64,000 bases of DNA, taken from assembly GCA_003249225.1 (NCBI GenBank), contig QKJQ01000027.1:434001-498000 (forward strand). Reading direction: 5' to 3'. This document shows positions 8,293 to 17,279 of this stretch, piece by piece (position 1 is the stretch's first letter; each line of letters opens with the position of its first letter). Source of the DNA: Clostridia bacterium (GTDB taxonomy: Bacteria; Bacillota; Clostridia; Lachnospirales; Lachnospiraceae). Both the position numbers and the translations under genes were made by a program. Below the pieces are notes generated by a model. It was not told the DNA's origin, made no database searches, and saw only the letters and a program-made list of their open reading frames with translations.

Positions 8293-10227
8293 TTATTCTG
8301 TGTCCTGAAAGAACCGATAACTAAATTCCGTCGACTTTTTGGCTTCATACATGGCAAAGTCTGCTTTATTGATCAGCATATCCCTTGTATCTCCATCTTT
8401 AGGGAAGATAACTATACCAATGCTGACACCAATCTTTATCGTATGTCCATACACATTTAGGCTGCTGGTGACACTTTTTACGATGTCGTTACATATTCTT
8501 TCAATTGTTTTTTTCTCATCAAGCCGATGCAACAAAATAACAAATTCATCACCACCAAGTCTGGCAACAAAATCCCCGGCTCTTACCTGCTCTTTTAAGC
8601 GCTCTGCCACCAGCTGCAGCAACTTATCACCTGCATCATGTCCAAAGTTATCGTTCACTTTTTTAAATCCGTCAAGATCTAAAAATAACAGCCCTAAGGA
8701 AGTATGATATCGCTTCGCGTTTGAGAGTTCTTTTTCGAAATAGTCAGTAAAATACCTTCTGTTCGGGATGTTCGTCAGATGGTCGTAGAAAGCGAGATGC
8801 TTAATCTCTCCTTCATTTTTTTGTCGATTATCGATCTCGTTCTGCAAAAGTTCATTCGTTTTTAACAAATCCCTCGTACGCTCTTCCACTACCATTTCCA
8901 GATGTTCATAAGCGGCAAGCAGTTCATTTCGATGAACTTCTAGTTCAAGATTCGATACCTGAAGGTCAGATTCTGTATCTCTAAGCTTTTCGTTTGCTTT
9001 GTATACTCTGTATGCAATCAGGAAAAACCATATGATAGCATAAAAAGCAGCCGCAATCAGAGCCAGATTTATGTTCCTTTTAAATCCAAAGGTAAAAAGA
9101 ATGATATCAAGATTATATAAATTCATTGTATAAAGGATTGCCAGAATCAGAACATGTTCTTCAATGCTGATTCCTATCTTTTTATTGAACATTAATCGAA
9201 AAAGTGCAAAAAGGAATAACAGTGGTAATACAATCACTGTAACATAAGTGATCAGATCCCATAATAAATATGCTTTAAGAGGCATAAACATGGCAAGAAC
9301 AGCAAAAAGACCGTAGGAACCGGACAATATTATATTCCAGGCTTTTGATAGCAGTCTCTTCTCCATAAAATAAATGGAATGGAACAGAGAAATAAACAAG
9401 ATTCCTATCGCGACATATTCAATACGAATCAAGGCTTCTGTTGATAGCTCTTTAAAATAAACTTTAATAATTCTCTCACTTAAAGATCCATTGATAATGG
9501 CAAATGTAAATACAGTTATCGGAAAAACAAAGCCCCCGATTTCTTTCTTTCGAAAATCAGGAAAGAAGATTAATAAAATCATAAATATTATACCAATAAC
9601 AATAAGTGTCGTAAAAATGCCTGTTTCAAAGATTACGCTTTTTTGATAATCGTCTTCTATGTCCGAAAAATAACCAAATTTAACAGATTCAACGATTCCT
9701 CCGCTGTAATACGAAAAATCAGATACCTGGATGACAATTTCTGCAGTCGTTCCATTCGCAGTAAAACATACCTTTTGAGGCATATTTCCCATGATCTCTT
9801 CCAAATAATTAGACGCCACTTTTCCGCTCTCTGCAAGCAAAGAGCCGTCCACATAAATTTTGCTGGCTATTCGAATATTTTTTGCTGTTAGTCCATACTG
9901 TTCACCTGGTTCAAGATTTATCAGAATGATACGATACGTACCATATCCATAATTAGACACATTGTCCAGCCTGCTCCAACTCGATGGAACATTGACAATA
10001 CTTGCAAAAGGATTTTTACCTATTATTTCACCCGATGTTAGCAGTTCATTAACATAGAATTCCCATTCCCCATCCAGGGTAACAATATTTCCTTTTGATA
10101 GGTTCTCCTGTGCATCGAATTCACCGTTTTTTACATTTTTCACTGTTTTAGAAGGCCAAAATATAAAAAAAAGAGAGATACTCAATACTATCATGCTTAG
10201 TATTGTTATAATTTTTGTTTTTTTCAT
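8293..10227 (-). CDS. 7TMR-DISM diguanylate cyclase
   Basis: 644-residue membrane-bound diguanylate cyclase. Order: an N-terminal membrane anchor (residues 5-24), a DISMED2-like extracellular domain (about 40-190) with the DGEWEFY start seen in that family, seven membrane helices (about 200-410), a coiled coil (415-480) and a GGDEF domain. GGDEF is at 558-562 and is preceded at the right distance by RAGD, the RxxD product-inhibition site. The substrate sensed is unknown; DISMED2 resembles carbohydrate-binding folds. The ribosome site is GGGGGTG. It converges with the GGDEF-EAL gene. Confidence 0.88.
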   Translation of the reverse strand: MKKTKIITILSMIVLSISLFFIFWPSKTVKNVKNGEFDAQENLSKGNIVTLDGEWEFYVNELLTSGEIIGKNPFASIVNVPSSWSRLDNVSNYGYGTYRIILINLEPGEQYGLTAKNIRIASKIYVDGSLLAESGKVASNYLEEIMGNMPQKVCFTANGTTAEIVIQVSDFSYYSGGIVESVKFGYFSDIEDDYQKSVIFETGIFTTLIVIGIIFMILLIFFPDFRKKEIGGFVFPITVFTFAIINGSLSERIIKVYFKELSTEALIRIEYVAIGILFISLFHSIYFMEKRLLSKAWNIILSGSYGLFAVLAMFMPLKAYLLWDLITYVTVIVLPLLFLFALFRLMFNKKIGISIEEHVLILAILYTMNLYNLDIILFTFGFKRNINLALIAAAFYAIIWFFLIAYRVYKANEKLRDTESDLQVSNLELEVHRNELLAAYEHLEMVVEERTRDLLKTNELLQNEIDNRQKNEGEIKHLAFYDHLTNIPNRRYFTDYFEKELSNAKRYHTSLGLLFLDLDGFKKVNDNFGHDAGDKLLQLVAERLKEQVRAGDFVARLGGDEFVILLHRLDEKKTIERICNDIVKSVTSSLNVYGHTIKIGVSIGIVIFPKDGDTRDMLINKADFAMYEAKKSTEFSYRFFQDTE

Positions 10228-10408
10228 AAATCACCCCCTGATTTCAGTATAAAACATCCATTTATTGTATATATGATAATCATTTCATCCGTTTTCGTGT
10301 ATTATCGTTTTTTAATCATATAAATGGATTATTATATTAAATTCTATCATTTGATGGTGATTTAGTCAATTTTATTTGTTGTTTATGTAGACTTAATCAG
10401 AAATTCTA

Positions 10409-10762
10409 TTAATTCAGATTCTCTTTTACCCTAAAAAGCACTATTTTTTTAATTAATTCATAGGGTATAGGCTGACTAAACGGAAACTGGACGGCACCTT
10501 TTGAACTTTTATAGCTGCTGAGTTCTTCCTTAAACTCTTCAATACCAGAAGCAGTCGGATAAAATCCAATATGATTCTTACAGGCTGCAAAGTATACAAG
10601 GTTTCCTCTCAGATAAAATGCAGGCATCTGATAGCTGATCTTTTCAAGAGCTTCTGGTGCTGCTTCATGTATTGCCTGTCGTATTTTCTGCAAGATCTCC
10701 TGTACATCAACCGGAGAATTTTCTATATACTTATCAATTGTGCTCACTTTTTCGTTCACCAT
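10409..10762 (-). CDS. DUF1801 / YdhG-like protein
   Basis: 117-residue cytoplasmic protein of the DUF1801 group, which includes frataxin-fold proteins proposed to handle iron. Typical text is ISYQMPAFYLRGNLVYFA followed by HIGFYPT and QFPFSQPIP. Biochemical function is not established. AAAGGAG precedes the chosen ATG; an earlier in-frame start would overlap the zinc-ribbon gene. It is the last gene of a tight TetR/zinc-ribbon group. Confidence 0.72.
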   Translation of the reverse strand: MVNEKVSTIDKYIENSPVDVQEILQKIRQAIHEAAPEALEKISYQMPAFYLRGNLVYFAACKNHIGFYPTASGIEEFKEELSSYKSSKGAVQFPFSQPIPYELIKKIVLFRVKENLN

Positions 10763-10776
10763 ATCAGCTCCTTTGC

Positions 10777-11427
10777 TTACTTTAGTAAGGGACATTTACA
10801 CCGGTTACATATCTCTTCTTTGATATCACATAATGTTCCGCAAGCATTGCATGGTATAAAATCATCACCTGATTTATCATACTTTTCATAAGAATTCAAC
10901 CCTGCGTGATGCCGTATACGATCACCGGTCTTATAGTAATTGTAGAGCGTATCGTCATTTTTGGAACTTATAACATGAGATTTGCCCTGATCGCTGCGGA
11001 TAAACACCGAATACTCGAGATACTTCTCGTACCGAACTTCTCCATCATTATACTTTTCCTTGTGAACTTTTTCTTTCACTGTTTTGTTTTCAACATAACC
11101 ATCCCAGGTCTTCCCGGTCTTTCTGCCAATCACCTGAAACAAGGCAATCATCAGAAACATACCTCCAATGCCTGCGCCTATCAGGACCGCCTGAGGATTC
11201 TCCATCTCTGAACTTGTGCTTCCATATATAAAAAATCCCACAACGGCAATTACGGCAAGCAGCAAAGAAAACAGTACTGACCACTGGTTGCTGTTTTTTA
11301 GATATTTCTTAAATGCCGGATCATTGATCCTTGTTGAAAACCCTGCCAGTCTGACCTGCTGTATTTTGCAAACAGGACAGATTCCCGACTTTTCATCCAT
11401 CGAGGCTCCACAGTTTTTGCAATACAT
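10777..11427 (-). CDS. Membrane protein with N- and C-terminal zinc ribbons
   Basis: 216 residues. A CxxC-x11-CxxC zinc ribbon opens the protein (MYCKNCG...CPVC), two membrane helices lie near 50-70 and 85-103, and the C-terminus carries a second four-Cys ribbon (CNACG...CNRC). Zinc binding and membrane location are visible; function is unknown. It lies 13 bases downstream of the TetR gene and 14 bases upstream of the DUF1801 gene. Confidence 0.7.
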   Translation of the reverse strand: MYCKNCGASMDEKSGICPVCKIQQVRLAGFSTRINDPAFKKYLKNSNQWSVLFSLLLAVIAVVGFFIYGSTSSEMENPQAVLIGAGIGGMFLMIALFQVIGRKTGKTWDGYVENKTVKEKVHKEKYNDGEVRYEKYLEYSVFIRSDQGKSHVISSKNDDTLYNYYKTGDRIRHHAGLNSYEKYDKSGDDFIPCNACGTLCDIKEEICNRCKCPLLK

Positions 11428-11440
11428 ATTTTACTCCCTT

Positions 11441-12034
11441 CTATTCTTTTTGTGACAGACCATTTTTCAGAATTTCAATGGTCATTCTGATTTTTTTCTC
11501 CATATCATTGATATCATCATTTTCTTTCATCATATCATTAATGTTATTCATAAGAAAAGATATAAATTCAAGCGCAAAATCTTTCGGTATATCGTCACGG
11601 ATATCCATCATCTGAAAAATACCTTTCAGACTGTCTGCGTCTTTCTGCTGTTCCTGTTCCTTTTGGATTTCTTCCATGACACGTACATAGATGGTATTTC
11701 CGGATTCTTTGGCAAATCTCCTGCTCAGCTGATAGAGTTCCGGATTCTTGTGGGAAAATTTTATTCCGGCCATAACCTGTAACTTGAGCCATTCAAATAT
11801 ATCTCTGCATTCATTTGCATGTAAATTATATTCTGCATGCATGGCATCCGTTTTTTTGCGCCACGCTTCCTTCATAAGTTCTATGTACAGATCTTCTTTA
11901 TTACTGAAAAAGTGATAGAAATTTCCTTTGCTGGTATTTGCCGCTTTTATGATTCTGTTCACGGAAGCACTTTCAAAATCATACTGACAGAATTCAAAGC
12001 GTGCAGCATCTACAATATCATCTCTTTTATTCAT
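11441..12034 (-). CDS. TetR-family transcriptional regulator
   Basis: 197-residue repressor-type regulator. The N-terminal helix-turn-helix is clear (SVNRIIKAANTSKGNFYHFFSNKEDLY compressed to its key residues: TSKGNFYHFF), with a variable ligand-binding part after residue 60. It lies downstream of the glycosyltransferase on the same strand and probably shares its promoter, which contains two near-palindromic GACCAN2TGGTC sites. Autorepression together with the glycosyltransferase is the simplest reading. The ligand is unknown. Confidence 0.85.
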   Translation of the reverse strand: MNKRDDIVDAARFEFCQYDFESASVNRIIKAANTSKGNFYHFFSNKEDLYIELMKEAWRKKTDAMHAEYNLHANECRDIFEWLKLQVMAGIKFSHKNPELYQLSRRFAKESGNTIYVRVMEEIQKEQEQQKDADSLKGIFQMMDIRDDIPKDFALEFISFLMNNINDMMKENDDINDMEKKIRMTIEILKNGLSQKE

Positions 12035-12060
12035 GTTCTTAATCCTTCCTGTTCTTTAGC

Positions 12061-12178
12061 CTTCACCTGTTCTTCCAAGCTTTCACTTGTTCTTCCATGC
12101 CTTCACCTGTTCTTCCAAGCTTTCACTTGTTCTTCCAAGCTTTCACCTGTTCTTCCATGCCTTCACCTGTTCTTCCAG
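12061..12178. repeat. Six 20-base tandem repeats across the glycosyltransferase stop codon
   Basis: Units follow CTTTCACTTGTTCTTCCAAG with a few substitutions. The copy nearest the gene encodes its last residues (LEEQVKAW). The unit is not a multiple of three, so the next copy is read in another frame and supplies the TGA stop. The remaining copies fill the gap before the TetR gene. Confidence 0.9.
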
Positions 12179-13405
12179 ATACTGTACTGCTTTTTCATTT
12201 GCATTTTCCATCTCCAGGATAGCAGCAATCTCTTTTGCTCTGTTTTTGCAGGCCTCTTTCTCCATCTCATAAAAACGGTCAATAAAAACCTCTGTGGGAT
12301 CCGTTTCGTTTATTGGTTTTAACGCAAAAGCCAGATCATACAGCCGTTTTGCCCAGAAAGGCTGATCTACGTTGAATGGCATGATGACCTGAGGTTTCCC
12401 GCTTCGCAGGGCGGCTGCCATGGTTCCAACGCCTCCATGATGAAGAATTCCTTTTGCTTTCTTAAAAAGTTCATCATGGGGCAGAAACTCACGAAGCAAA
12501 ATCGTGTCGTCGGATTTCATTTGCATCCCGCTGTTACCGACAATCAGAATACCTCTGTTACCACTCTCCCTCAGAGCCTTTGTTATTTTCTCCATGAAGA
12601 CCTGTGGACTCTTTAATGGCATAGAAGAAAATGTAATAACGACAGGCGCAGCTCCCTTTGCCAGAAACTCTTCCGTTTCCTGATCGATTGTGGCAGCATC
12701 TTCAAGCACCGGAAAACCAGATAAAAAGACGTTATTCTTAAATTCTAGTACACCCGGGAAAAGACTATCTGATATTGGATATATCATAGGTAGTGGTTCT
12801 TTGTTCCTCCATATCATATAAGTCCCGGCTTTTCTTTTCTCTAAATGAAGCTCAGTCTCCCTGAATTCGTTTATGTCTTTTATGTTACTGCTTTCTGCTC
12901 CTGCATTGGCTGCTTTGTAGGTAAGTTTATTAAGGCCAGATCCCAGATTCTTTGTTGTGATTGCCAGATTCGGAAAAGCTGCAATTGGGTAAATGATTGG
13001 CACCAGTGGCATAGAGACACAAGCAATGCCAAGCTTTTCTACGATATCGACTGCTCCGAAAGCCTTGGGATGATAGACTATGATATCTCTTCCCTTACAG
13101 GCATTATAAAAATCGGTCATCGATTTTCTGTAAAGTGGATTTATTACTTTTCTTGCAAACTTCATCGCTTTTACCGGATGTTTCATGCCCTCTTCAAACA
13201 CCTGCTTCCCTTCCGGTGTCTTTAAGACCGCCATCAGATCCAGACTGCACCTGATAAATTCAAGACCGTTTTCTTCAACAAATCCCTGAAAGGTCTCTCC
13301 TGTACAGACAGCCACAAAATGACCTTTTGCTTTTGCCGCTTTGCCTATAGCAACATAGGGTTGTACATCGCCTCTCGTACCAAGACATAAAAATATAATA
13401 TTCAT
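12143..13405 (-). CDS. MGT/UGT-type glycosyltransferase (GT1/GT28 fold)
   Basis: 420-residue nucleotide-sugar-dependent glycosyltransferase with the two Rossmann domains of the UGT/macrolide-transferase group. The N-terminus has FLCLGTRGDVQPYVAIG; the C-terminal donor site has HHGGVGTMAAAL and PFNVDQPFWA. The acceptor may be a sterol-like lipid, an antibiotic or another small hydrophobic molecule. AAGGAAGG precedes the ATG at 13405; the frame continues 39 codons upstream without a ribosome site. The C-terminus runs into a tandem repeat. Linkage to TetR suggests inactivation or modification of a sensed compound. Confidence 0.85.
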   Translation of the reverse strand: MNIIFLCLGTRGDVQPYVAIGKAAKAKGHFVAVCTGETFQGFVEENGLEFIRCSLDLMAVLKTPEGKQVFEEGMKHPVKAMKFARKVINPLYRKSMTDFYNACKGRDIIVYHPKAFGAVDIVEKLGIACVSMPLVPIIYPIAAFPNLAITTKNLGSGLNKLTYKAANAGAESSNIKDINEFRETELHLEKRKAGTYMIWRNKEPLPMIYPISDSLFPGVLEFKNNVFLSGFPVLEDAATIDQETEEFLAKGAAPVVITFSSMPLKSPQVFMEKITKALRESGNRGILIVGNSGMQMKSDDTILLREFLPHDELFKKAKGILHHGGVGTMAAALRSGKPQVIMPFNVDQPFWAKRLYDLAFALKPINETDPTEVFIDRFYEMEKEACKNRAKEIAAILEMENANEKAVQYLEEQVKAWKNR

Positions 13406-13527
13406 TAGAACCTTCCTTTCGTGCATTTCCTGCACCAAAAACCTTACCTGGTTATAAAGTGTATCGTTACTTATTGTTCTCACCAAAACTGCTCCGTTCA
13501 AAAAATCAGCTGCCTTCTTCAATCAAA

Positions 13528-13579
13528 AACAGACCACATGGTCTACTCTAAGAATAGACCATGTGGTCTGTTTTGTCAA
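13528..13579 (-). promoter_or_regulatory. Glycosyltransferase promoter overlaid by a duplicated TetR-type operator
   Basis: On the minus strand TTGACA (13574-13579), 17 bases and TATTCT (13551-13556) form a near-consensus promoter. Two 18-base arms (13528-13545 and 13555-13572) form a perfect inverted repeat. Each arm is itself a near-palindrome AGACCA-N2-TGGTCT. One fills the spacer between -35 and -10, the other covers the start region. Confidence 0.75.
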
Positions 13580-13611
13580 GTGCTTAGATTTACCCAGAGA
13601 ATCCGCTGATG

Positions 13612-14406
13612 TTACAACTGACTGTAACCCTCTTTTTTTAACCATTCAACAGATTCCTTCAATGATTTCACTGTTTTTGTTTCAAGCACACAGCTGCATT
13701 GATTTTCTATAGCCAGCTTTAGTCTGTTTTTCAGGTCGATATCTCCTGTCCCGAGAGCCAAATGATTATCTTTTCCCCTGGCATCGTGTATATGAAAGTG
13801 TTTCAGTTTGTCCTTGTGACCAAGTATAAATGCTTCATCTGCTTCGCCTTGATAATGGGAATGACCGATATCCCAGGTCAGTGCAAAACAATTGTTCTGC
13901 AGTAATATCGTAATAGCATCTTGTTCATAATTTTTAAACCCTTCCGTATTCTCAATGCAGATCAGCATATCAGAAGTTCCAATCTCCTGCTCGCACATCT
14001 GCATAAAGTTATGTATGCTTTCCAGATAGTTGTCCCTGTACTGTTCATATAGCTGAACCTTTTTGTCCGGCAATGTAAAATGCACACCGTGATTCATATG
14101 CATGTTTATGACTGGTGTCTCAAGCTTTCGGGCTGCTTTGATTGTTCTGCGGACCGTTTCCAAATAGGCACCGGCAACCAGTTTATTGAAATCACTGAAA
14201 TTCAGGTTCTCATCCAGATGGATTGTGAAACCAATCTGGTATTTTTCTTTTAATCGTAACAGTATATCAGTATTTTCAAGTCCTTCGAGCTGATACTGTG
14301 GCAGATTCATATTAAGTTCAAGAAAGGACAACGATAATTCTTTGCAGAGTTTACAATTATCCTCCAATTCATCGATCTCAATCAGCGTCGGCATACCAAA
14401 TGTCAT
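13612..14406 (-). CDS. Sugar phosphate isomerase/epimerase-like TIM-barrel protein
   Basis: 264-residue xylose-isomerase-like TIM barrel (AP endonuclease 2 superfamily). Metal ligand regions are recognisable: a Glu in ICIENTEGF, an Asp and His in TWDIGHSHYQG, and HIHDARGKDNHLALG. Such proteins isomerise or epimerise sugars or inositols, but the substrate cannot be deduced. AAGGA lies six bases before the ATG. No obvious partner gene is adjacent. Confidence 0.8.
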   Translation of the reverse strand: MTFGMPTLIEIDELEDNCKLCKELSLSFLELNMNLPQYQLEGLENTDILLRLKEKYQIGFTIHLDENLNFSDFNKLVAGAYLETVRRTIKAARKLETPVINMHMNHGVHFTLPDKKVQLYEQYRDNYLESIHNFMQMCEQEIGTSDMLICIENTEGFKNYEQDAITILLQNNCFALTWDIGHSHYQGEADEAFILGHKDKLKHFHIHDARGKDNHLALGTGDIDLKNRLKLAIENQCSCVLETKTVKSLKESVEWLKKEGYSQL

Positions 14407-14541
14407 GCTGTTCCTTTCTGTACAGTCATATCTCTGTACCCCTATAGAAATTTTATGTAAATCCTAGTGCCTATTTTGTATTCTCTGATTTTTTTTATGC
14501 TACTATTTATGTCAACAACAACTGCATTTCTGTTAGTCCAG

Positions 14542-15744
14542 TTATTCACATTGTATCACACTGCAATGCATTTTCCCCGCAAAGGTTGAAATACCGATTA
14601 TAGTTTCCGAATAGGAAACCTTCGGTGGCAAAAATAACAGGTCCGTTACCTGGAAGAAGGAATATTCCTGTTTGATATCAATGTTTCCAAGGTTCGTAAT
14701 TCCAAGTTTTTTATTGTTCCCACCCTGATACCCGATAATAGCTGCCATACGTTTTGTCACGGCACTTTCGAAGCAATGGTGCGTCTGCAGTAGTGTCGCA
14801 TCTATTAATCCCGGATGCAGCGCTGCCACAAAGGCAAGGGTAAATCGTCTTGTCTTTTCACTGGCAAGTTTTTTATAAATCATGGAATGAACCCTTTTTG
14901 CATTCTCTTCGAAGCTTTGCTGTTCATTCCGGTAATTTACGATACGAATTCCGGAGGTCTGATTTGAGACGGACCGGCTGTTCGCTCTCAGACTAATGGG
15001 AATACCGACACCGTCATACTCCGGATATTCATTATGAAGCTTTGCTACCAGATAGCTGTTCATAGTTATTCCCATGGAATGTGCTTTTTGTTTTATATTG
15101 GAAAGTTCTTCCCCTTCCACCGTACGGATGGAGAAATCAGATTTATGCTTTTCCCAGTAATTCTTGTGAATTTTTCTGTAATCTTCCCAGCCAAAATGTA
15201 ATCTTGTTCTGCTCCATTTTCTATTATAACTGTTTATAAGCAAACGTGCTGATAACGGCATCCTGTATTGATTCAAGAAGTTCTCATCAAGCAGTTCCAG
15301 CTCTTTGTATTCAAGAAAATCCTTGTTCAGACTCTTAAGCATATCCTCGATCAGGATCACAATTCCTTTCCCGTCTCCAGTCAGATGATGTGCCATGACT
15401 AACAGTGTTGTAGTTCGTTCTCCCGGCAGGATGAATGTTCTTACGAATTCGCCGATATCAAGACGAAACGGTATTTTTTCATTTTCGTTCAATATTTCTT
15501 TCCAGCTTCGCTTGTCAGTATGAATCTTGCATCCGCTTCTATCCTGCTTTTCATACCAGGCCATTCCAGTCTCCTCCAAGACGATTTTTGACATGGTTAC
15601 TTCATTTGCCTCATATGCTTTTTGAACTGCGGTTTCCATTTCTTTTGGCTCTATCGTCCCTTCCAGTTCAACAACCATCGTAATATAGACATTGGGTTCA
15701 AATAAATTCGTTCTCTCTGACCGGATATATTTTTTCGCGCTCAA
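14542..15744 (-). CDS. Stand-alone condensation-domain-type acyltransferase
   Basis: About 400 residues with the condensation/HxxxD acyltransferase fold. The catalytic HHLTGDG motif lies near residues 119-125. A C-terminal half with ISLRANSRS, TSGIRIVNYRN and ITNLGNID resembles the second lobe of NRPS condensation and alcohol acyltransferase proteins. I place the start at a TTG that overlaps the SDR stop codon (TTGA) and has AAGGAATAAGG upstream. An ATG 26 codons earlier would overlap the SDR gene by 82 bases. No carrier or adenylation domain is nearby, so it probably esterifies or amidates a free small molecule. Confidence 0.72.
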   Translation of the reverse strand: MSAKKYIRSERTNLFEPNVYITMVVELEGTIEPKEMETAVQKAYEANEVTMSKIVLEETGMAWYEKQDRSGCKIHTDKRSWKEILNENEKIPFRLDIGEFVRTFILPGERTTTLLVMAHHLTGDGKGIVILIEDMLKSLNKDFLEYKELELLDENFLNQYRMPLSARLLINSYNRKWSRTRLHFGWEDYRKIHKNYWEKHKSDFSIRTVEGEELSNIKQKAHSMGITMNSYLVAKLHNEYPEYDGVGIPISLRANSRSVSNQTSGIRIVNYRNEQQSFEENAKRVHSMIYKKLASEKTRRFTLAFVAALHPGLIDATLLQTHHCFESAVTKRMAAIIGYQGGNNKKLGITNLGNIDIKQEYSFFQVTDLLFLPPKVSYSETIIGISTFAGKMHCSVIQCE

Positions 15745-16502
15745 ATAAATTCCCTTATTCCTTTCATCCAAAAGCCCATAACCAGCTTTTTGGGCAACAA
15801 TGTAACGAAAATATACTGACATTTCACATACAAGGAAGGAATGGACAGGTCTTTTCCTTTCTTTGTATCTCTCAATGCTTGGGCCACAACATAATGTGCA
15901 GATACAATCCCAGGAAATCTGACCTGCTTTCCTTTGATCTCTTTTATCAAAAGCTCTGTATCAACCCATCCGGGACATATTGCAATCGCCTGTATTCCTG
16001 TGTTTTTTAACTCTGCATTCAGTGCCCTGGAATAATTCATCTCAAATGCTTTCGACGAAGCATACAGATTAATATACGGATTCGGCTGAAACGCAGATGC
16101 TGATGCAATATTCAGAATCTTACTGCCCCGCTCCATATAGGGAATACAAAGGTTCGTTATCAACACCGGTGCCTTGCAATTAAGATCAATAGTATTGCTG
16201 ATTTCATCCATTGTGAATTCTTTATAGGAAGCCATCTTTGCTGTTCCTGCATTGTTAACAAGATACTGAATAACCGGAGCTTCTTCCTGCAATTTCTCTT
16301 TGATTCTGTTTATTCCTTCTTTTTCTGTAAGATCACAGGCTATGAGACTCACACTATTTCCATAGTTTTGTTTCAAGGCACTTAACTTCCCTTTATCTCT
16401 GCCCACAGCCCATATCTCATCGACCTCGTCTATCACCTGTGCAACAAACTCTCTTCCCATACCGCCGGTCGCACCTGTAATTATTGCTATTCTTCTTTTC
16501 AT
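15741..16502 (-). CDS. Short-chain dehydrogenase/reductase
   Basis: 253-residue classical SDR oxidoreductase using NAD(P)H. Cofactor motif TGATGGMG is at the N-terminus, NNAG in the middle, and the catalytic Ser and YASSK lie downstream, followed by the PGWVDT turn. The ATG chosen starts the Rossmann fold directly (MKRRIAIITG); another start 11 codons earlier is possible. It is sandwiched between a TetR gene and the condensation-type acyltransferase, whose start overlaps its stop. Confidence 0.87.
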   Translation of the reverse strand: MKRRIAIITGATGGMGREFVAQVIDEVDEIWAVGRDKGKLSALKQNYGNSVSLIACDLTEKEGINRIKEKLQEEAPVIQYLVNNAGTAKMASYKEFTMDEISNTIDLNCKAPVLITNLCIPYMERGSKILNIASASAFQPNPYINLYASSKAFEMNYSRALNAELKNTGIQAIAICPGWVDTELLIKEIKGKQVRFPGIVSAHYVVAQALRDTKKGKDLSIPSLYVKCQYIFVTLLPKKLVMGFWMKGIREFI

Positions 16503-16545
16503 ACCGCTCTCATTTCTGCATTGCTTTTTTAGCACTTGTTCTATC

Positions 16546-17139
16546 CTATTTGATGGTGCGTTCCAGATCTTCCCTTGTAATCATTTCATAAGATGTGGTA
16601 AATAACTTCTTTAAGGAATACAGATATACAACGCCCCAGTAATAATCCGCAAGCTTTTTACTTGATCCTGCCACAAAAAATCCTTCTTTTTGTCCCTGTT
16701 CGATAATCAATGCAGTATATCTGTATAATTCACTCTGATAGGTTGTCGTGCTTGACGCATGGCTGCTGTCTTCTTCCAGACTGATTTGTGTTCCTATCGC
16801 GACCTTTGCGGCAAACTCTATATCTTTTTGCAGCTTCTCCAATATGTGTTCTGACAAAATTCTTATCTTTTTGTTAGCTTTCACAGGCATAAGCTGCAGC
16901 ATTTTGAGCTGTGCAACTTCATGTCTGCAATCTACGATCTTAATAATTGCATCATAGAGATCTTCCTTTGATTTAAAGTAAATGTACATGGTCCCGGGCG
17001 CAATTCCAATGTATTTTGACAAATCATTGATCTTTGTCCCCTGAAATCCATTCTTTGCAAAATAAAGCAATGATTTTTGCAAAATCATCGTTCTGGTCTC
17101 TTCACGCAGCTCTTCACAGCGCTGTTTTGACTTTGGCAT
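16546..17139 (-). CDS. TetR-family transcriptional regulator
   Basis: 197-residue regulator with a clear helix-turn-helix (KINDLSKYIGIAPGTMYIYF) and a longer ligand domain. AAAGGAG sits four bases before the ATG. It leads the regulator-SDR-acyltransferase operon. Its promoter carries an ATGAAT-N8-ATTCAT repeat over the -10 box, so it probably represses itself and the two enzymes. Confidence 0.86.
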   Translation of the reverse strand: MPKSKQRCEELREETRTMILQKSLLYFAKNGFQGTKINDLSKYIGIAPGTMYIYFKSKEDLYDAIIKIVDCRHEVAQLKMLQLMPVKANKKIRILSEHILEKLQKDIEFAAKVAIGTQISLEEDSSHASSTTTYQSELYRYTALIIEQGQKEGFFVAGSSKKLADYYWGVVYLYSLKKLFTTSYEMITREDLERTIK

Positions 17140-17153
17140 AGGACTCCTTTTCA

Positions 17154-17200
17154 ATGAATAAATTTTCATTCATCATAAAACAAAAAATGGTAAATGTCAA
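17154..17200 (-). promoter_or_regulatory. Promoter and candidate operator of the TetR-SDR-acyltransferase operon
   Basis: Minus-strand TTGACA (17195-17200), 17 bases and TATGAT (17172-17177). An inverted repeat ATGAAT (17154-17159) / ATTCAT (17168-17173) touches the -10 and the transcription start. Confidence 0.68.
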
Positions 17201-17279
17201 CCTATTTGCAGAATGAATTATCTATCCCGCAAAAATAACTTTTTAGAACATTCAAATTATTATGTTTGATGAACTTTCT

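Noticed and set aside
12061-12178. Possible CRISPR-like array
   Set aside because: The 20-base units are contiguous with no unique spacers; it is a simple tandem repeat, and the plus-strand frames across it are repeat artefacts.
13528-13572. Terminator for the TIM-barrel gene
   Set aside because: The arms could pair in RNA, but each is an operator-like palindrome placed exactly inside and beside a near-consensus promoter, so the operator reading is stronger. A dual role is not excluded.
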